Assembly (NCBI GenBank): GCA_045613125.1
Contig: JAZLAM010000029.1
Span: forward strand, 1-35,707
Reading direction: 5' to 3'
Length of the DNA stretch: 35,707 bases
From: JAFTYO01 sp045613125
GTDB lineage: Bacteria; Pseudomonadota; Alphaproteobacteria; RF32; CAG-239
The notes under the pieces were generated by a model. The model saw only the letters and a list, made by a program, of their open reading frames with translations. It had not been told where the DNA came from and made no database searches. This document shows, in pieces, positions 8,701-16,525 of the stretch (positions are counted from its first letter, which is position 1; each line of letters opens with the position of its first letter). The position numbers were made by a program, and so were the translations under genes.

Positions 8701-9240
8701 CCTAATGTGAGAATTGAATTGGCAGATGTAAATGGTGTGAATATTCAATCTTTTGAAGTTGGAAAGTATGATATTAGTTTAGGACGAGGTTCAAAAGCTG
8801 CATACATTAAGTTTGACGGACAGTTTCAAGTATGGTTGGCAGAGGTGGATTTTGTAGATTTATCTTCTAAAAAACAAGATTGGACTTACAGTAATATTTG
8901 GAACCTAAGATACGGACGTTTAGAATCTATTAATAAGAATACAGATGTTGATATTTTAGCTAATGTAATGAAAGTAATGTTAAATGCTCCCTTTATTGCA
9001 GAAACGACAAATATTGATGGCGCAAAGAAAGTTTATAGCTTAGCAATGCATGTTGAAAATTATAATGAACTAACAATTGATTTTTATCAAAAAAATAATC
9101 AAGTTTGGTTGCAATATAATTTTGTAGAGCCTATAACAAATAAGCATTTACAATTTTTTGCAAAAAATGTTAAAGGTTTATTCTTTGAAATATCTAAAGA
9201 TACTTTGGAGTTAATACAGTATGCCACAGAGCATAAATAA
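5779..9240 (+). CDS. Fused ABC-2 permease (GldF-like) / GldG-like auxiliary / DUF4340 protein
   Basis: 1153 aa, starting at GTG 5779 behind GGGAG. It joins three parts that are usually separate genes. Residues 1-240 are a six-helix ABC-2 permease (ELLRYFTSPLAYVYMVSF at the start, the amphipathic LWAEEFKNKTIVQIMTMP stretch typical of GldF). Residues ~256-840 are the GldG-like part: a membrane helix (256-275), a large extracytoplasmic region beginning FSEDRLHTLDKSTVYIL, and a closing helix at ~818-840. Residues ~856-1150 begin with another helix and match the DUF4340 layout (extracytoplasmic, repeating LADVNGVNIQSFEVGK-like strands). No frameshift is visible at the junctions. The ATPase is the preceding gene, so this ORF supplies the whole membrane and periplasmic portion of the transporter. 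Substrate unknown. Confidence 0.85.
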   Translation: MKKLFIVTKNELLRYFTSPLAYVYMVSFLILNAAFTFYFANFYERGQASLYTMFVYQPWLYLLFIPGISMRLWAEEFKNKTIVQIMTMPVSVETLVWGKFFASWIFCILSLLLTFPFIVTVNILGNPDNGIIAISYIGSIALSGCMLAVSQTMSALSKNQVIALVLAVIANLVFFWSGIEFVLSFFRLFMPDYIIDTIASFSFLTHFSSITGGLVELRDILFFVSVILLFNFTTVLIVSFKTAGTASWLKSTNKYFYILAWCMLLLIFMGFNLLANNFTRGTQVDFSEDRLHTLDKSTVYILQNLPEPVVAKLYFSDVLEQRNPAMRHMFDRVRTMLKQYKSVSNGRFDYRVYHPENLDNIEDRAIADGIQPIPLIDINQNALFGLTLSDTLQNKRVIEFFTPNRIVFLEQDLTSKIYQLSHKKKTVGILSSLPINGEGGTDNMVLQPWEITNRIREFYDVKIIKTVEDFDKDIDVLMIIHPQEMDEKMLDAVKNYSRNYGNILLLLDTAAEATRLYSSANYPFVPSALGELSKFWGIKFYDQYVVADLDNSITVDATSNYKNNPAYTQDIIQFKLKKENFNPSHIITKNLNSVLLSSASIILPVEGANVDFIPLLQASKMSSIMSNKVVYDGLNPRQVLTYFKSDNNSKIMAAAVHGRNPDNQFNMVVIGDTDLIHNDFWATTQRVMEETHFIQLFDNPDLILNSLDYLVNNSDLLSLRGKSALNREFVDIERLRKMNLFEYKIKEEEIFQQIDKVKQQLQEIWNKKDFEGRQNFTADELGIISSVRKNLDGLRKDLSNIRLQAGKDIEYIGMKIKFVNIFIIPLLLSFVLLIVSIAGGRKKIKIKTNFKLNKQLFKLIGFSLFVWLIGIISVYVSNQSDIQKYEDKPLFENFKDKINDIEKIKIKTYNNELDFVKDIDGIWTLEDESQIPVYQERIRSFLSALMEAKFYEKKSDKAQNLSMFGLQPIEMENSPNVRIELADVNGVNIQSFEVGKYDISLGRGSKAAYIKFDGQFQVWLAEVDFVDLSSKKQDWTYSNIWNLRYGRLESINKNTDVDILANVMKVMLNAPFIAETTNIDGAKKVYSLAMHVENYNELTIDFYQKNNQVWLQYNFVEPITNKHLQFFAKNVKGLFFEISKDTLELIQYATEHK

Positions 9241-10153
9241 GGATAAGATAAATAAATTAAAAAAAGTAGCAGTTAGCACCAGTATAGGGGTGGCCTGCCT
9301 GTTGTGTGCTATAAAGACTATAGCATCTGTTTATACAGGTTCACTGGCCGTTTTGTCTTCATTAATTGATAGCTTGTCAGATGTTTTTGCTTCTGCTGTT
9401 TCATATATTGCTATCAATTTTTCAACGAGACCGGCAAATTGTAGCCATCGTTACGGATATGGTCGAGTAGAATCTTTAAGTGCTTTGGTACAGGCAGCTT
9501 TTGTTGCCGGTTCAGGATTGTTTGTTTTGTGTGATGGGATAAATCGTCTTTTAAATCCTATAGAAGTTCATCAGACAACGTTTGGTTTGGTTGTTATGAT
9601 TGTGAGTTTGCTTGTTACACTTGGGCTAATTTCATTTCAAAAATATGTTGCAAAAGTTACAGGTTCTGTTGCAATTAGTGCTGATAGTGCTCATTATGTG
9701 GTAGATGTCTTAACAAATGGTTCAATAATTATGTCTTTAATTGTTGTTAAACTGTTTGGTTTTATGTGGTTTGATATACTTACGGCAGGTATCATTTCGA
9801 TTTATTTGATTTATAATGCCTACAAAATAGCAGCTGAAGCTGTTGGAGATTTAACAGATAAAGAATTAGGTGATGATATTAGAAAAAAAGTTATTAATAT
9901 CGTAAGTGATTGTGAAGGTATAAAAGGTTTTCATGATTTAAGAAGTCGAGATTTAGGTGGAACTTATTTGTTTGAAATTCACCTTGAACTTGATGGAAAT
10001 TTAAGTTTGTTTGAAGTTCACAATTTTTCAGAACATGTGGAAGAAAAGATAAAACAAGAGTTTCCAAACGCACAAGTTATTATACATCAAGATCCGTTTG
10101 GAATAAAAGAAAACAGACTTGATGATTTTTTAGATGGCGTTTGTAAAAAATGA
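9221..10153 (+). CDS. Cation diffusion facilitator family efflux transporter (FieF-like)
   Basis: Proton-coupled divalent metal exporter of the inner membrane, 310 aa. Six membrane helices are followed by a C-terminal cytoplasmic ferredoxin-like domain from about residue 215 (HDLRSRDLGGTYLFEIHLELDG..., EVHNFSEHVEEKI...HQDP). The metal site expected in the family is present: D50 and D54 in LIDSLSD (helix 2) and H158 and D162 in SAHYVVD (helix 5), the DxxxD/HxxxD arrangement of zinc/iron FieF-type proteins. The start at 9221 overlaps the end of the fusion gene by 20 nt with a GGAG upstream, so it is translated as the last member of the anmK operon. Metal specificity (Zn, Fe or Mn) cannot be told from sequence alone. 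Confidence 0.92.
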   Translation: MPQSINKDKINKLKKVAVSTSIGVACLLCAIKTIASVYTGSLAVLSSLIDSLSDVFASAVSYIAINFSTRPANCSHRYGYGRVESLSALVQAAFVAGSGLFVLCDGINRLLNPIEVHQTTFGLVVMIVSLLVTLGLISFQKYVAKVTGSVAISADSAHYVVDVLTNGSIIMSLIVVKLFGFMWFDILTAGIISIYLIYNAYKIAAEAVGDLTDKELGDDIRKKVINIVSDCEGIKGFHDLRSRDLGGTYLFEIHLELDGNLSLFEVHNFSEHVEEKIKQEFPNAQVIIHQDPFGIKENRLDDFLDGVCKK

Positions 10154-10175
10154 GCGTCTTAACAGTATATAAATA

Positions 10176-10700
10176 TTATAGTTTCTTTGACATATAAATT
10201 GCCGTACAATCATCATTTTTCATGTCGGCATAGGGTTCAAGATTTGTGTCATTCCACCAAAGACCTGTTCCATCAGGAACAAATCCACGTTTGATATACA
10301 TTCTTTGAGCTGCACCATAATCTTTATGTAGACCTACTCCTAAGTAAACAACATCAGCATATTGTTTTGCAATGTTTTCAGCCGTTTGCATCAGGATATT
10401 ACCAATGCCGTTGTTGCGATATTTTTTAAATACGCCAAAGTCTACCAATTCAGGTAAACCTTTGCCTCCGAAAGGTCCGCTTTTTGAATCAGGATAAACA
10501 TTAAAATAACCGGCAATATAGCCTTTATATTCTGCAACCAGTGCTATACATTTTCCTTCTGAAGCATCCTTTAATCGTTGAGTATATTTTTCAACTTTTT
10601 GATGTACCCATCCTTGGGCTATTTCTTCGTTTGTGATTATTTGAGGATCAGCATTTGTCATGTCTCTGATAAGTATATCCCCAATGTTATAGTAAATCAT
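10176..10700 (-). CDS. GNAT-family N-acetyltransferase
   Basis: 174 aa, one GNAT domain. The acetyl-CoA loop is RNNGIGNILM (the R/Q-x-x-G-x-G/A motif) around residues 94-103, followed by the C-terminal GAAQRMYIKRGFVPDG strand-helix-strand typical of the family. The acceptor substrate is not predictable. ATG at 10700 with a strong AAGGGAG ribosome site. It is a single gene, convergent with the cation transporter across 22 nt, and has its own promoter at 10728-10755. Confidence 0.88.
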   Translation of the reverse strand: MIYYNIGDILIRDMTNADPQIITNEEIAQGWVHQKVEKYTQRLKDASEGKCIALVAEYKGYIAGYFNVYPDSKSGPFGGKGLPELVDFGVFKKYRNNGIGNILMQTAENIAKQYADVVYLGVGLHKDYGAAQRMYIKRGFVPDGTGLWWNDTNLEPYADMKNDDCTAIYMSKKL

Positions 10701-10727
10701 AAGTTATCTCCCTTATTTAATGGTGTT

Positions 10728-10755
10728 ATTATATATAAGGTGTTACAATTTTCAA
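10728..10755 (-). promoter_or_regulatory. Predicted promoter of the GNAT gene
   Basis: Minus strand: -35 TTGAAA (10750-10755), 16-nt spacer, perfect -10 TATAAT (10728-10733), about 27 nt before the ATG. Confidence 0.65.
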
Positions 10756-10769
10756 CCATTAAATGTAAA

Positions 10770-10802
10770 AAAAAACCGCTAAAATTATTAGCGATTTTTT
10801 TG
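10770..10802 (-). terminator. Terminator of the autotransporter gene
   Basis: CGCTAA (10777-10782) pairs with TTAGCG (10788-10793), flanked by an A-run on the left and a T-run on the right. It lies 22 nt after the stop of the autotransporter gene, and on the minus strand ends in nine U residues. Confidence 0.75.
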
Positions 10803-10814
10803 TTAAAATAAGGA

Positions 10815-13800
10815 TTACCAGCTGTAATTTAAGCCTACACCTAAAGCGGTGGCATTGTAGTTTGAACCATATGTGTAATTAACCCAACCATAACCGGATA
10901 AACTGTTATTAAAGTTATAATTTCCGCCTATCTCTACTCTTCCGAGAGTGCCATCTTTATAGGTGTCAATTTTATTTAATCCGCTTATAGATACATTATC
11001 ATCTTTAGTTAAGGTTTGAATTACGCTAGGTTTAACATAAACTTTGCCATTTTCAAGCTTTCTTTCCAAAGACAACGCTAACTCAGTCTCAAATTGTTTA
11101 ATATCACCCCATTTGTAATGCTTTTTAATATTATCAGTAGTTTCATCAAAATTGATTTGAGTATATTTAACAGCCAAGCTTGGTGATAAGGTTGTTTTCT
11201 TATTTAATACAAAGCTATGACCTAATTCAGCGCTTGCACCAAATTCAATTCCGTCTGTTTCAATGTTTGCAATATTATCATCGGTATCAATTTTTGCATT
11301 TTGCATACCACCATACATACTTGCAAATACCCAGTGATTGTTTTTATCATAACGATAATATAAACCTGCCAAGTAGCTATCTATATTGATTTCTGAACCT
11401 ATACCGTCTGCGAATTTAGAATTTTTACCTGATAAGTCATACTTACCATCCCGATAAGAAACAAACACGCCTAACGCATTGTTGATATCATTTTGAATAT
11501 CAAATCCGGCTTCGACTCCCCAAATTTTACCCTTCATATCAACAGGTTTTTCTACATTTATATCTTCACCTTGAGCCACTACCCACGTGTTGCAAAGTTT
11601 AGATCCGTTCCAATTATCTGATACGATACCACAGTAATTACACTGGGTGCGTGCGCTTGCTACTTTGTTTGATACATTACGAACAACGCTACGTGTTTGT
11701 TCAATTGCTGCTTCATGTAAGCCTACTCCGGCAATTATTTCCGGTGTGACGATATAATCAGTATCTGTATCGTCGTCATCAGGTGCAGGTTCTTTCTTAT
11801 CCATAGCTAAATACCACGTAGAACCTTGAGTTTCACCTTCAGCATTTAAGATGGTTTTCCACATGTACGGATTTCCTTCAACACGTAATATATTAAATGC
11901 AGAAGATGTTGATGTATCATCGTTTAACGCTTCTAAAAATGCAGATGTTTCTGAACTGTATTGTTCACTTAGAGCGTTTACAATTACCCCATATGTGCCA
12001 GAGATATCTTCATTTACTTTTATAATACCATTACTCATTTTGTTGTTTGCAATATCAACATCAATCTTTAAGGTAGGTGATGTCGCAGAAGCTGTATTGA
12101 ACATTGATGTTGTGTTCATGTTTTTCATATTTGCAATTTCAATATTGCCTCCTAAACCTAAGCCAAGAACTACAGTTGATGACATTTCCATATCTTTAAC
12201 ACCACTGATATTACCGTTAAAAGCTATATCTCCGCCGGATAATATCAAGTTGTAGTCTTGTCCGCTTATGCTGTTGTTAAGATTTAAGGTGCCGTTTTGA
12301 GCATTTAATGTTAAATCTGCACCATTCATCTCAATATTTTCACTCATATCAAGATCTGTATCCTTAACATTTAAGTTTACATTTCCTGATGCGCTGATTG
12401 CATTGCCACTATTGTTATTAAACAGAACGTTTGTTAAGTGTAATTCTGCTTTATCTGACACGGTAATTGCATTTCCGCTCGCATTTGTTAATGTGACATT
12501 GCTTAAGTTTAAGGTTGTTTCATTTGCCAAATTAAATAAGCTGTTTTTATTTGCATCTATAACAGAATTTTGAGCAGCTTGATATCCTTCTATGGTTAAA
12601 CTTCCGGCTGTTGTAGCTTGCAAGTTTTCACCTAAAGTATGTGTGCCGTCCATATCAAATTTGTATAATCTGTCTTCGGTTGTTCCCTTATTGTTTATAA
12701 GAACCAAAGCATCATAAATTGATCCTGTGTAGATTTTTATACTATCGTTTGTTGTAGACGTTTTATCAAGAGCAATTCCGGCATTTTGTGTGATATAGTT
12801 ATTTGAATAATAAACAGTATTATCAATTTTACTTGCATCTTCCACAACTTTTAAGGTGTTTTCATTTAAGGCAAGCTGTAAATTGCTGTTATTATCGCTG
12901 TTTTTCAAAACTTGAATAACAATATCTTCATCAGAAGAACCTATAAAGTTTATTTTGTTGATATATACGATACCTGAAGAATTGCTGCTGTTAATTGTAT
13001 CTGATTTTCCTTCTGTTGCATTAACGTCAATGCTCCAATTTGTTGTATAATCAGATGTTAAGCTACCGATATTATAATCTGTTACTGTGCCGTCTGAAAG
13101 CTCTATTTTGCTTTCGGAAACAGACAATGTAGAATCCTTAAATGTATCGGCAACAAAATTTAATGTTGCATCTTCAGCTGTTACATCAGCTTTTGCAATA
13201 TTACTTGTTATATCAGCTTTTCCGGTAATATTCATTTTGTAATCAACACTTCCGGTTATGTCGCTGTTTAAGTTGACATTGTTCAAATTAACTTGTGCTT
13301 TTTCATTGGTCACATTTACCAAAGCTCCATCTGTTTTGCCTATTGTGAGGTGGCTTAAGTTTAACGTTGTTTCATTTGTTAAGTTAAACCCTTTATAATA
13401 TTTCATATCAACGGTTGATACATTACCATCGGCATCAATTGCACCTTGTATGCTCAAATTGCCTTCAGCAACGGTGCCTATATCTGAACTTACATTGTAA
13501 GTTTTACTTGCATCACTGGTTTTGAAACTTCTGTCACCAATGTCTGCTCCGGCTACAACAGATAATGTGTCGCCCATTTTTTCAAATGTTTCTTCACTAT
13601 CAACAACATGGCTTACTACTATGCCTAGCGAATCGTTGGTGGAGTTGGTTGTTGTTAAGCCTAATTTTCCATAAGTGATTTTATCTGAGACAACAGTTGC
13701 ATAATATTCATCATCCCAACCGGTTACGGCATTTATTATTGCGTCAGTTCTTGAACCTCCGGATTTTTCTAAGATAAAGCCTGTATATTTATCTAATTCA

Positions 13801-15182
13801 CTTTGAACTGAAGAACTCAATGCTAACTGTAAATCATTGCTTTTAGTAGATAAAATTTGAACCTTAAACGGATTTACGGTTTGATCTATTGATAAATCGG
13901 CGAGCTTGCCGTTTACAACGTTTAGATTATTTATTAAGATTGTACCGCTTGATGCTTCTGATGTTACAATTTTATCGGCAGAATTTTTTGATAAATCTAA
14001 ATCAATACTCCATTTTGCAGTATTTTTAGAATCTAAGCTCTTCATACTATATATTGTTGCAATACCGTTTGATAAATCAATATTTACTTTTTCAGCAGAT
14101 ATATCTGCTCCGGTAATGTCATGGTATAAAGATACCGTACTGTTTGAATCTCCTGTGATTTTGACATCATATCCGGAAACACCATTTATGATATCATAAA
14201 TTTCAATATTTCCGCCATTGTAAGAGCCTAATGTCAATGTTGCATCGGTGCTGTTTACATATATTGCCTCTTGTGTACCATCTGTAAGTGTGTTGTTTTT
14301 TATTGAGGTCTTTTTGCCATTGCCATCAGCCAATAAGTTGAAACTGGTGTTAGAATATATTGCTCCACCATGAACACCTGCAGTGTTGTTTGTAAACTCA
14401 ACATTTTTAAACTCAACAACATTTGTTTTTGCAATTAGCGCTTCGGTGTTTATGGAGACGGCACCACCATTTGCTGCTGAGTTTTGTTTAAAACTAGAGT
14501 TTGCAATGCTATATGTGTTGTTTTTCTTATCATTCTCAACATGTTTTGAAAATCCTATATGCATAGCACCGCCCATGCTGTTTGAACTGTTAGATGTGTT
14601 TTTAGCAGTGTTGTTTTCAAACAAGCTGTTTGTTATGAATGTATCTTGTGCATATTTAACATAGTTTCGTAAAGCACCACCTTCGGCTCTCACCGTGGAT
14701 TCTGAAGTTTCAGCAGTGTTGCTTAAAAATTGAACTTCATTGATTTCCAGTTTATTATTTTCATTGTTACTATGTACGTTTATAGCACCACCTGCTATAA
14801 TGTTATCATTGGCTTTTTGATTGTTTTTGAAGTTATGTATATTGACTTTTTGTATGGATAAAGTAGTGTTTCCAACTCCGGTTCCGTTATTTTCTTCATC
14901 GTGCCATTGTAAAAGACGAGTAGGTTTGGTATCATGAGCATACAATGTAGGGTAGTCACCGGATGATGTCTTATAACCATAAATTCCGGCATAACCATTA
15001 AGAATGAGATCTATATTACTATTCCACTGCCATTGTTTTATATCTGTCTTTAACTCGGCTCGATGATGTCCTCTCATTACATCGTTTAAGCCTTGCCAAT
15101 CACTTATTTGGATATTGTCAGCAAATGCATTAGAAGATAAAAAAGTTGAAGCTAATAATATTACCAATGTTTTATTTTTCAT
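10815..15182 (-). CDS. Autotransporter adhesin-type outer-membrane protein
   Basis: 1455 aa. I chose the ATG at 15182 (GGAGAC 8 nt upstream; signal peptide MKNKTLVILLASTFLSSNAFA before DN) over an in-frame upstream start at 15248 that would bury the signal. The passenger (about residues 25-1150) is Asn/Thr/Ser-rich beta-helix sequence with recurring motifs such as GGA(I/M)..S.TSF, NVNLNSDITG and LNLSNVTLTNASGNAI. A Pro/Asp linker (EPAPDDDDTDTD) precedes a helical segment (AAIEQTRSVVRNVSNKVASA) and a C-terminal 12-strand autotransporter barrel ending in the terminal aromatic signature LGVGLNYSW. The CxxC pair in TQCNYCGI and a third Cys in KLCNTW just before the barrel are unusual in a protein class normally poor in cysteine. 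Probable surface adhesin; ligand unknown. Confidence 0.93.
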   Translation of the reverse strand: MKNKTLVILLASTFLSSNAFADNIQISDWQGLNDVMRGHHRAELKTDIKQWQWNSNIDLILNGYAGIYGYKTSSGDYPTLYAHDTKPTRLLQWHDEENNGTGVGNTTLSIQKVNIHNFKNNQKANDNIIAGGAINVHSNNENNKLEINEVQFLSNTAETSESTVRAEGGALRNYVKYAQDTFITNSLFENNTAKNTSNSSNSMGGAMHIGFSKHVENDKKNNTYSIANSSFKQNSAANGGAVSINTEALIAKTNVVEFKNVEFTNNTAGVHGGAIYSNTSFNLLADGNGKKTSIKNNTLTDGTQEAIYVNSTDATLTLGSYNGGNIEIYDIINGVSGYDVKITGDSNSTVSLYHDITGADISAEKVNIDLSNGIATIYSMKSLDSKNTAKWSIDLDLSKNSADKIVTSEASSGTILINNLNVVNGKLADLSIDQTVNPFKVQILSTKSNDLQLALSSSVQSELDKYTGFILEKSGGSRTDAIINAVTGWDDEYYATVVSDKITYGKLGLTTTNSTNDSLGIVVSHVVDSEETFEKMGDTLSVVAGADIGDRSFKTSDASKTYNVSSDIGTVAEGNLSIQGAIDADGNVSTVDMKYYKGFNLTNETTLNLSHLTIGKTDGALVNVTNEKAQVNLNNVNLNSDITGSVDYKMNITGKADITSNIAKADVTAEDATLNFVADTFKDSTLSVSESKIELSDGTVTDYNIGSLTSDYTTNWSIDVNATEGKSDTINSSNSSGIVYINKINFIGSSDEDIVIQVLKNSDNNSNLQLALNENTLKVVEDASKIDNTVYYSNNYITQNAGIALDKTSTTNDSIKIYTGSIYDALVLINNKGTTEDRLYKFDMDGTHTLGENLQATTAGSLTIEGYQAAQNSVIDANKNSLFNLANETTLNLSNVTLTNASGNAITVSDKAELHLTNVLFNNNSGNAISASGNVNLNVKDTDLDMSENIEMNGADLTLNAQNGTLNLNNSISGQDYNLILSGGDIAFNGNISGVKDMEMSSTVVLGLGLGGNIEIANMKNMNTTSMFNTASATSPTLKIDVDIANNKMSNGIIKVNEDISGTYGVIVNALSEQYSSETSAFLEALNDDTSTSSAFNILRVEGNPYMWKTILNAEGETQGSTWYLAMDKKEPAPDDDDTDTDYIVTPEIIAGVGLHEAAIEQTRSVVRNVSNKVASARTQCNYCGIVSDNWNGSKLCNTWVVAQGEDINVEKPVDMKGKIWGVEAGFDIQNDINNALGVFVSYRDGKYDLSGKNSKFADGIGSEINIDSYLAGLYYRYDKNNHWVFASMYGGMQNAKIDTDDNIANIETDGIEFGASAELGHSFVLNKKTTLSPSLAVKYTQINFDETTDNIKKHYKWGDIKQFETELALSLERKLENGKVYVKPSVIQTLTKDDNVSISGLNKIDTYKDGTLGRVEIGGNYNFNNSLSGYGWVNYTYGSNYNATALGVGLNYSW

Positions 15183-15219
15183 AATAAAGTCTCCATAAGT
15201 ACATTGTATTTTGAATCGT

Positions 15220-15248
15220 ATTATGAAGTTTTTTATTATAAAAATCAA
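15220..15248 (-). promoter_or_regulatory. Predicted promoter of the autotransporter gene
   Basis: Minus strand: -35 TTGATT (15243-15248), 17-nt spacer, -10 CATAAT (15220-15225), about 37 nt before the ATG. It is divergent from the first array promoter and lies about 170 bp from it. Confidence 0.5.
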
Positions 15249-15419
15249 GTGCGAAATCAGAAAAAATGGCGGTTTTCAAACTTATTTATTAAAAGAAAAT
15301 TTTTTATTTGTACAAAATAATGTGGTTTAAAGTAGTAATAAGTCGATAATATGTCATTAATGATGTGTATTATAGTGCTATACTGCTGAAAAAGTTGTTT
15401 TTTATTGCAGATTTGTAAG

Positions 15420-15533
15420 TTGACAAAAGCTTTTTTTGTGATAACATGTGTTTTGCAAAAATATTATAATGTAAATAAAATAATTAATATAAAAAAGGCG
15501 AGGGGTCGATGCTTTATAACTGACACAAATATT
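15420..15533 (+). promoter_or_regulatory. Array copy 1: promoter and conserved leader
   Basis: -35 TTGACA (15420-15425), 16-nt spacer, -10 TAACAT (15442-15447). The leader has GGCG at 15497-15500 and the invariant core GTCGATGCTTTATAAC. The upstream ATG seen in the other copies is AGG here, but the inner mini-ORF ATGCTTTATAACTGA (15509-15523, MLYN-stop) is intact and ends 10 nt before the main ATG. Stem GUCG with UGAC (one G-U pair). Confidence 0.8.
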
Positions 15534-16322
15534 ATGAAGACAATTATTGAACAATTGGCAATGTTTGAGGGACCTGACGCAGGTAAACAAGTTTTACAAT
15601 ACGTCAAAAACGGGCATGCTCTTTGCAAAGATGCGCAGATTAAAATTTTTGAGCTTGAAAATTACAAAGAATTAATCAAAGCATACATTAATAAGTTTCC
15701 TCTTTGTGATGAAGTTGAAAGAGCTTTGTTTGATTGTAAAGATGTGGAAGATGTCCTGGAAGAATATGTTCAAAAGTATCTGCTTTGTGATGATGTAGAG
15801 TTAAAAATGCTTGTGAAAAGGAATGCTAAAGAGCTTGTAAAGTTGTATGCTCAGAAGTATTCACTCGATGCGGACACTCAAGTCAAAATGGTGCAGAGCA
15901 ATAAGATGAGGAATGTTTTAAAAGAATATATCAATATCCGACCTCTTCATTGGGCTGCTGAGCTTACAATGCTTGAGCAAGAAGATGCTGTAGAATTTTT
16001 GAAAGGATATATCAAAAAACATCCTCTTCAAGAAGAAACTGAAGTTAAAATGCTTGAGTTGTGGCGCTTTGAAGAATTTATGCAAGAGTATATTAAACAA
16101 TATCCTCTTTGTGATTTAACTCAAGTGTCGATGTTTAAGCTTGAAGGTAATGATAAACTTGCGATGTTGTACATGGCTGAAGGATACGTTCTGTGTGAGC
16201 AAGCTCAAGTACAAATGGTTGAAGCAGCAAATTCTGAGGTATTTTTGAAAATGTATACTCAGCTACATTATCTTTGCGATGAAGCCAGATTAAGACAGTT
16301 TGAACTTTCAAAAGCTAAGTAA
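15534..16322 (+). CDS. Alpha-solenoid repeat protein, array member 1
   Basis: Unrecognised family. 262 aa made of an N-terminal degenerate repeat (MKTIIEQLAMFEGPDA...), eight full repeats and a closing half repeat. The array-wide unit is 27-28 residues: helix A about LCDEAQLKLFELENA, helix B about EELVKEYIQKYP. No signal peptide, membrane segment or catalytic motif, so cytoplasmic or exported by a non-Sec route. This copy is one of the most diverged: repeats 4-6 lack the Cys (LDADTQ, LHWAAE, LQEETE). The start at 15534 is chosen because EQLAMF aligns in all copies; an open frame extends further upstream but has no start that fits. An 81-nt stretch of its N-terminal region is identical to member 4. 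Confidence 0.8.
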   Translation: MKTIIEQLAMFEGPDAGKQVLQYVKNGHALCKDAQIKIFELENYKELIKAYINKFPLCDEVERALFDCKDVEDVLEEYVQKYLLCDDVELKMLVKRNAKELVKLYAQKYSLDADTQVKMVQSNKMRNVLKEYINIRPLHWAAELTMLEQEDAVEFLKGYIKKHPLQEETEVKMLELWRFEEFMQEYIKQYPLCDLTQVSMFKLEGNDKLAMLYMAEGYVLCEQAQVQMVEAANSEVFLKMYTQLHYLCDEARLRQFELSKAK

Positions 16323-16358
16323 GTTTTAATAAAAAAATAACAGTAAGTTTATTTTTAA

Positions 16359-16393
16359 AGCGAGGTGGATGAAATCACCTCGCTGTTTGTTTT
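16359..16393 (+). terminator. Terminator of array member 1
   Basis: Perfect 9-bp stem AGCGAGGTG (16359-16367) / CACCTCGCT (16376-16384), 8-nt loop, then GTTTGTTTT. The outer pairs AG/CT differ from the later copies while the GAGGTG/CACCTC core is kept. Confidence 0.9.
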
Positions 16394-16409
16394 AAATATG
16401 TAAAAAACG

Positions 16410-16525
16410 TTGACAGAATATTATTTGGTGTTAATATCATACCTACGAATAATATTATGATGTCATTAAAATAATTAAACTATTTAAAGGCGATGGGTCG
16501 ATGCTTTATAACCGACAATAAAATT
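16410..16525 (+). promoter_or_regulatory. Array copy 2: promoter and conserved leader
   Basis: TTGACA (16410-16415), N16, TAATAT (16432-16437). GGCG at 16489-16492. Mini-ORF ATGCTTTATAACCGACAATAA (MLYNRQ-stop) at 16501-16521 has its stop 4 nt before the main ATG. In this copy only, the first ATG of the block (16493) is in frame with the main gene. Stem GUCG/CGAC. Confidence 0.85.

Larger units (their letters stand above)
15183..15533. other. Divergent intergenic region between autotransporter and array
   Basis: 351 nt without a gene. It holds the autotransporter promoter (15220-15248), about 170 nt of AT-rich sequence in which I see no clear motif beyond a small TATAG..CTATA dyad near 15371, and the promoter and leader of the first array gene (from 15420). 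No copy of the TTTAAACG palindromes found upstream of the other surface-protein gene is present. Confidence 0.7.
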
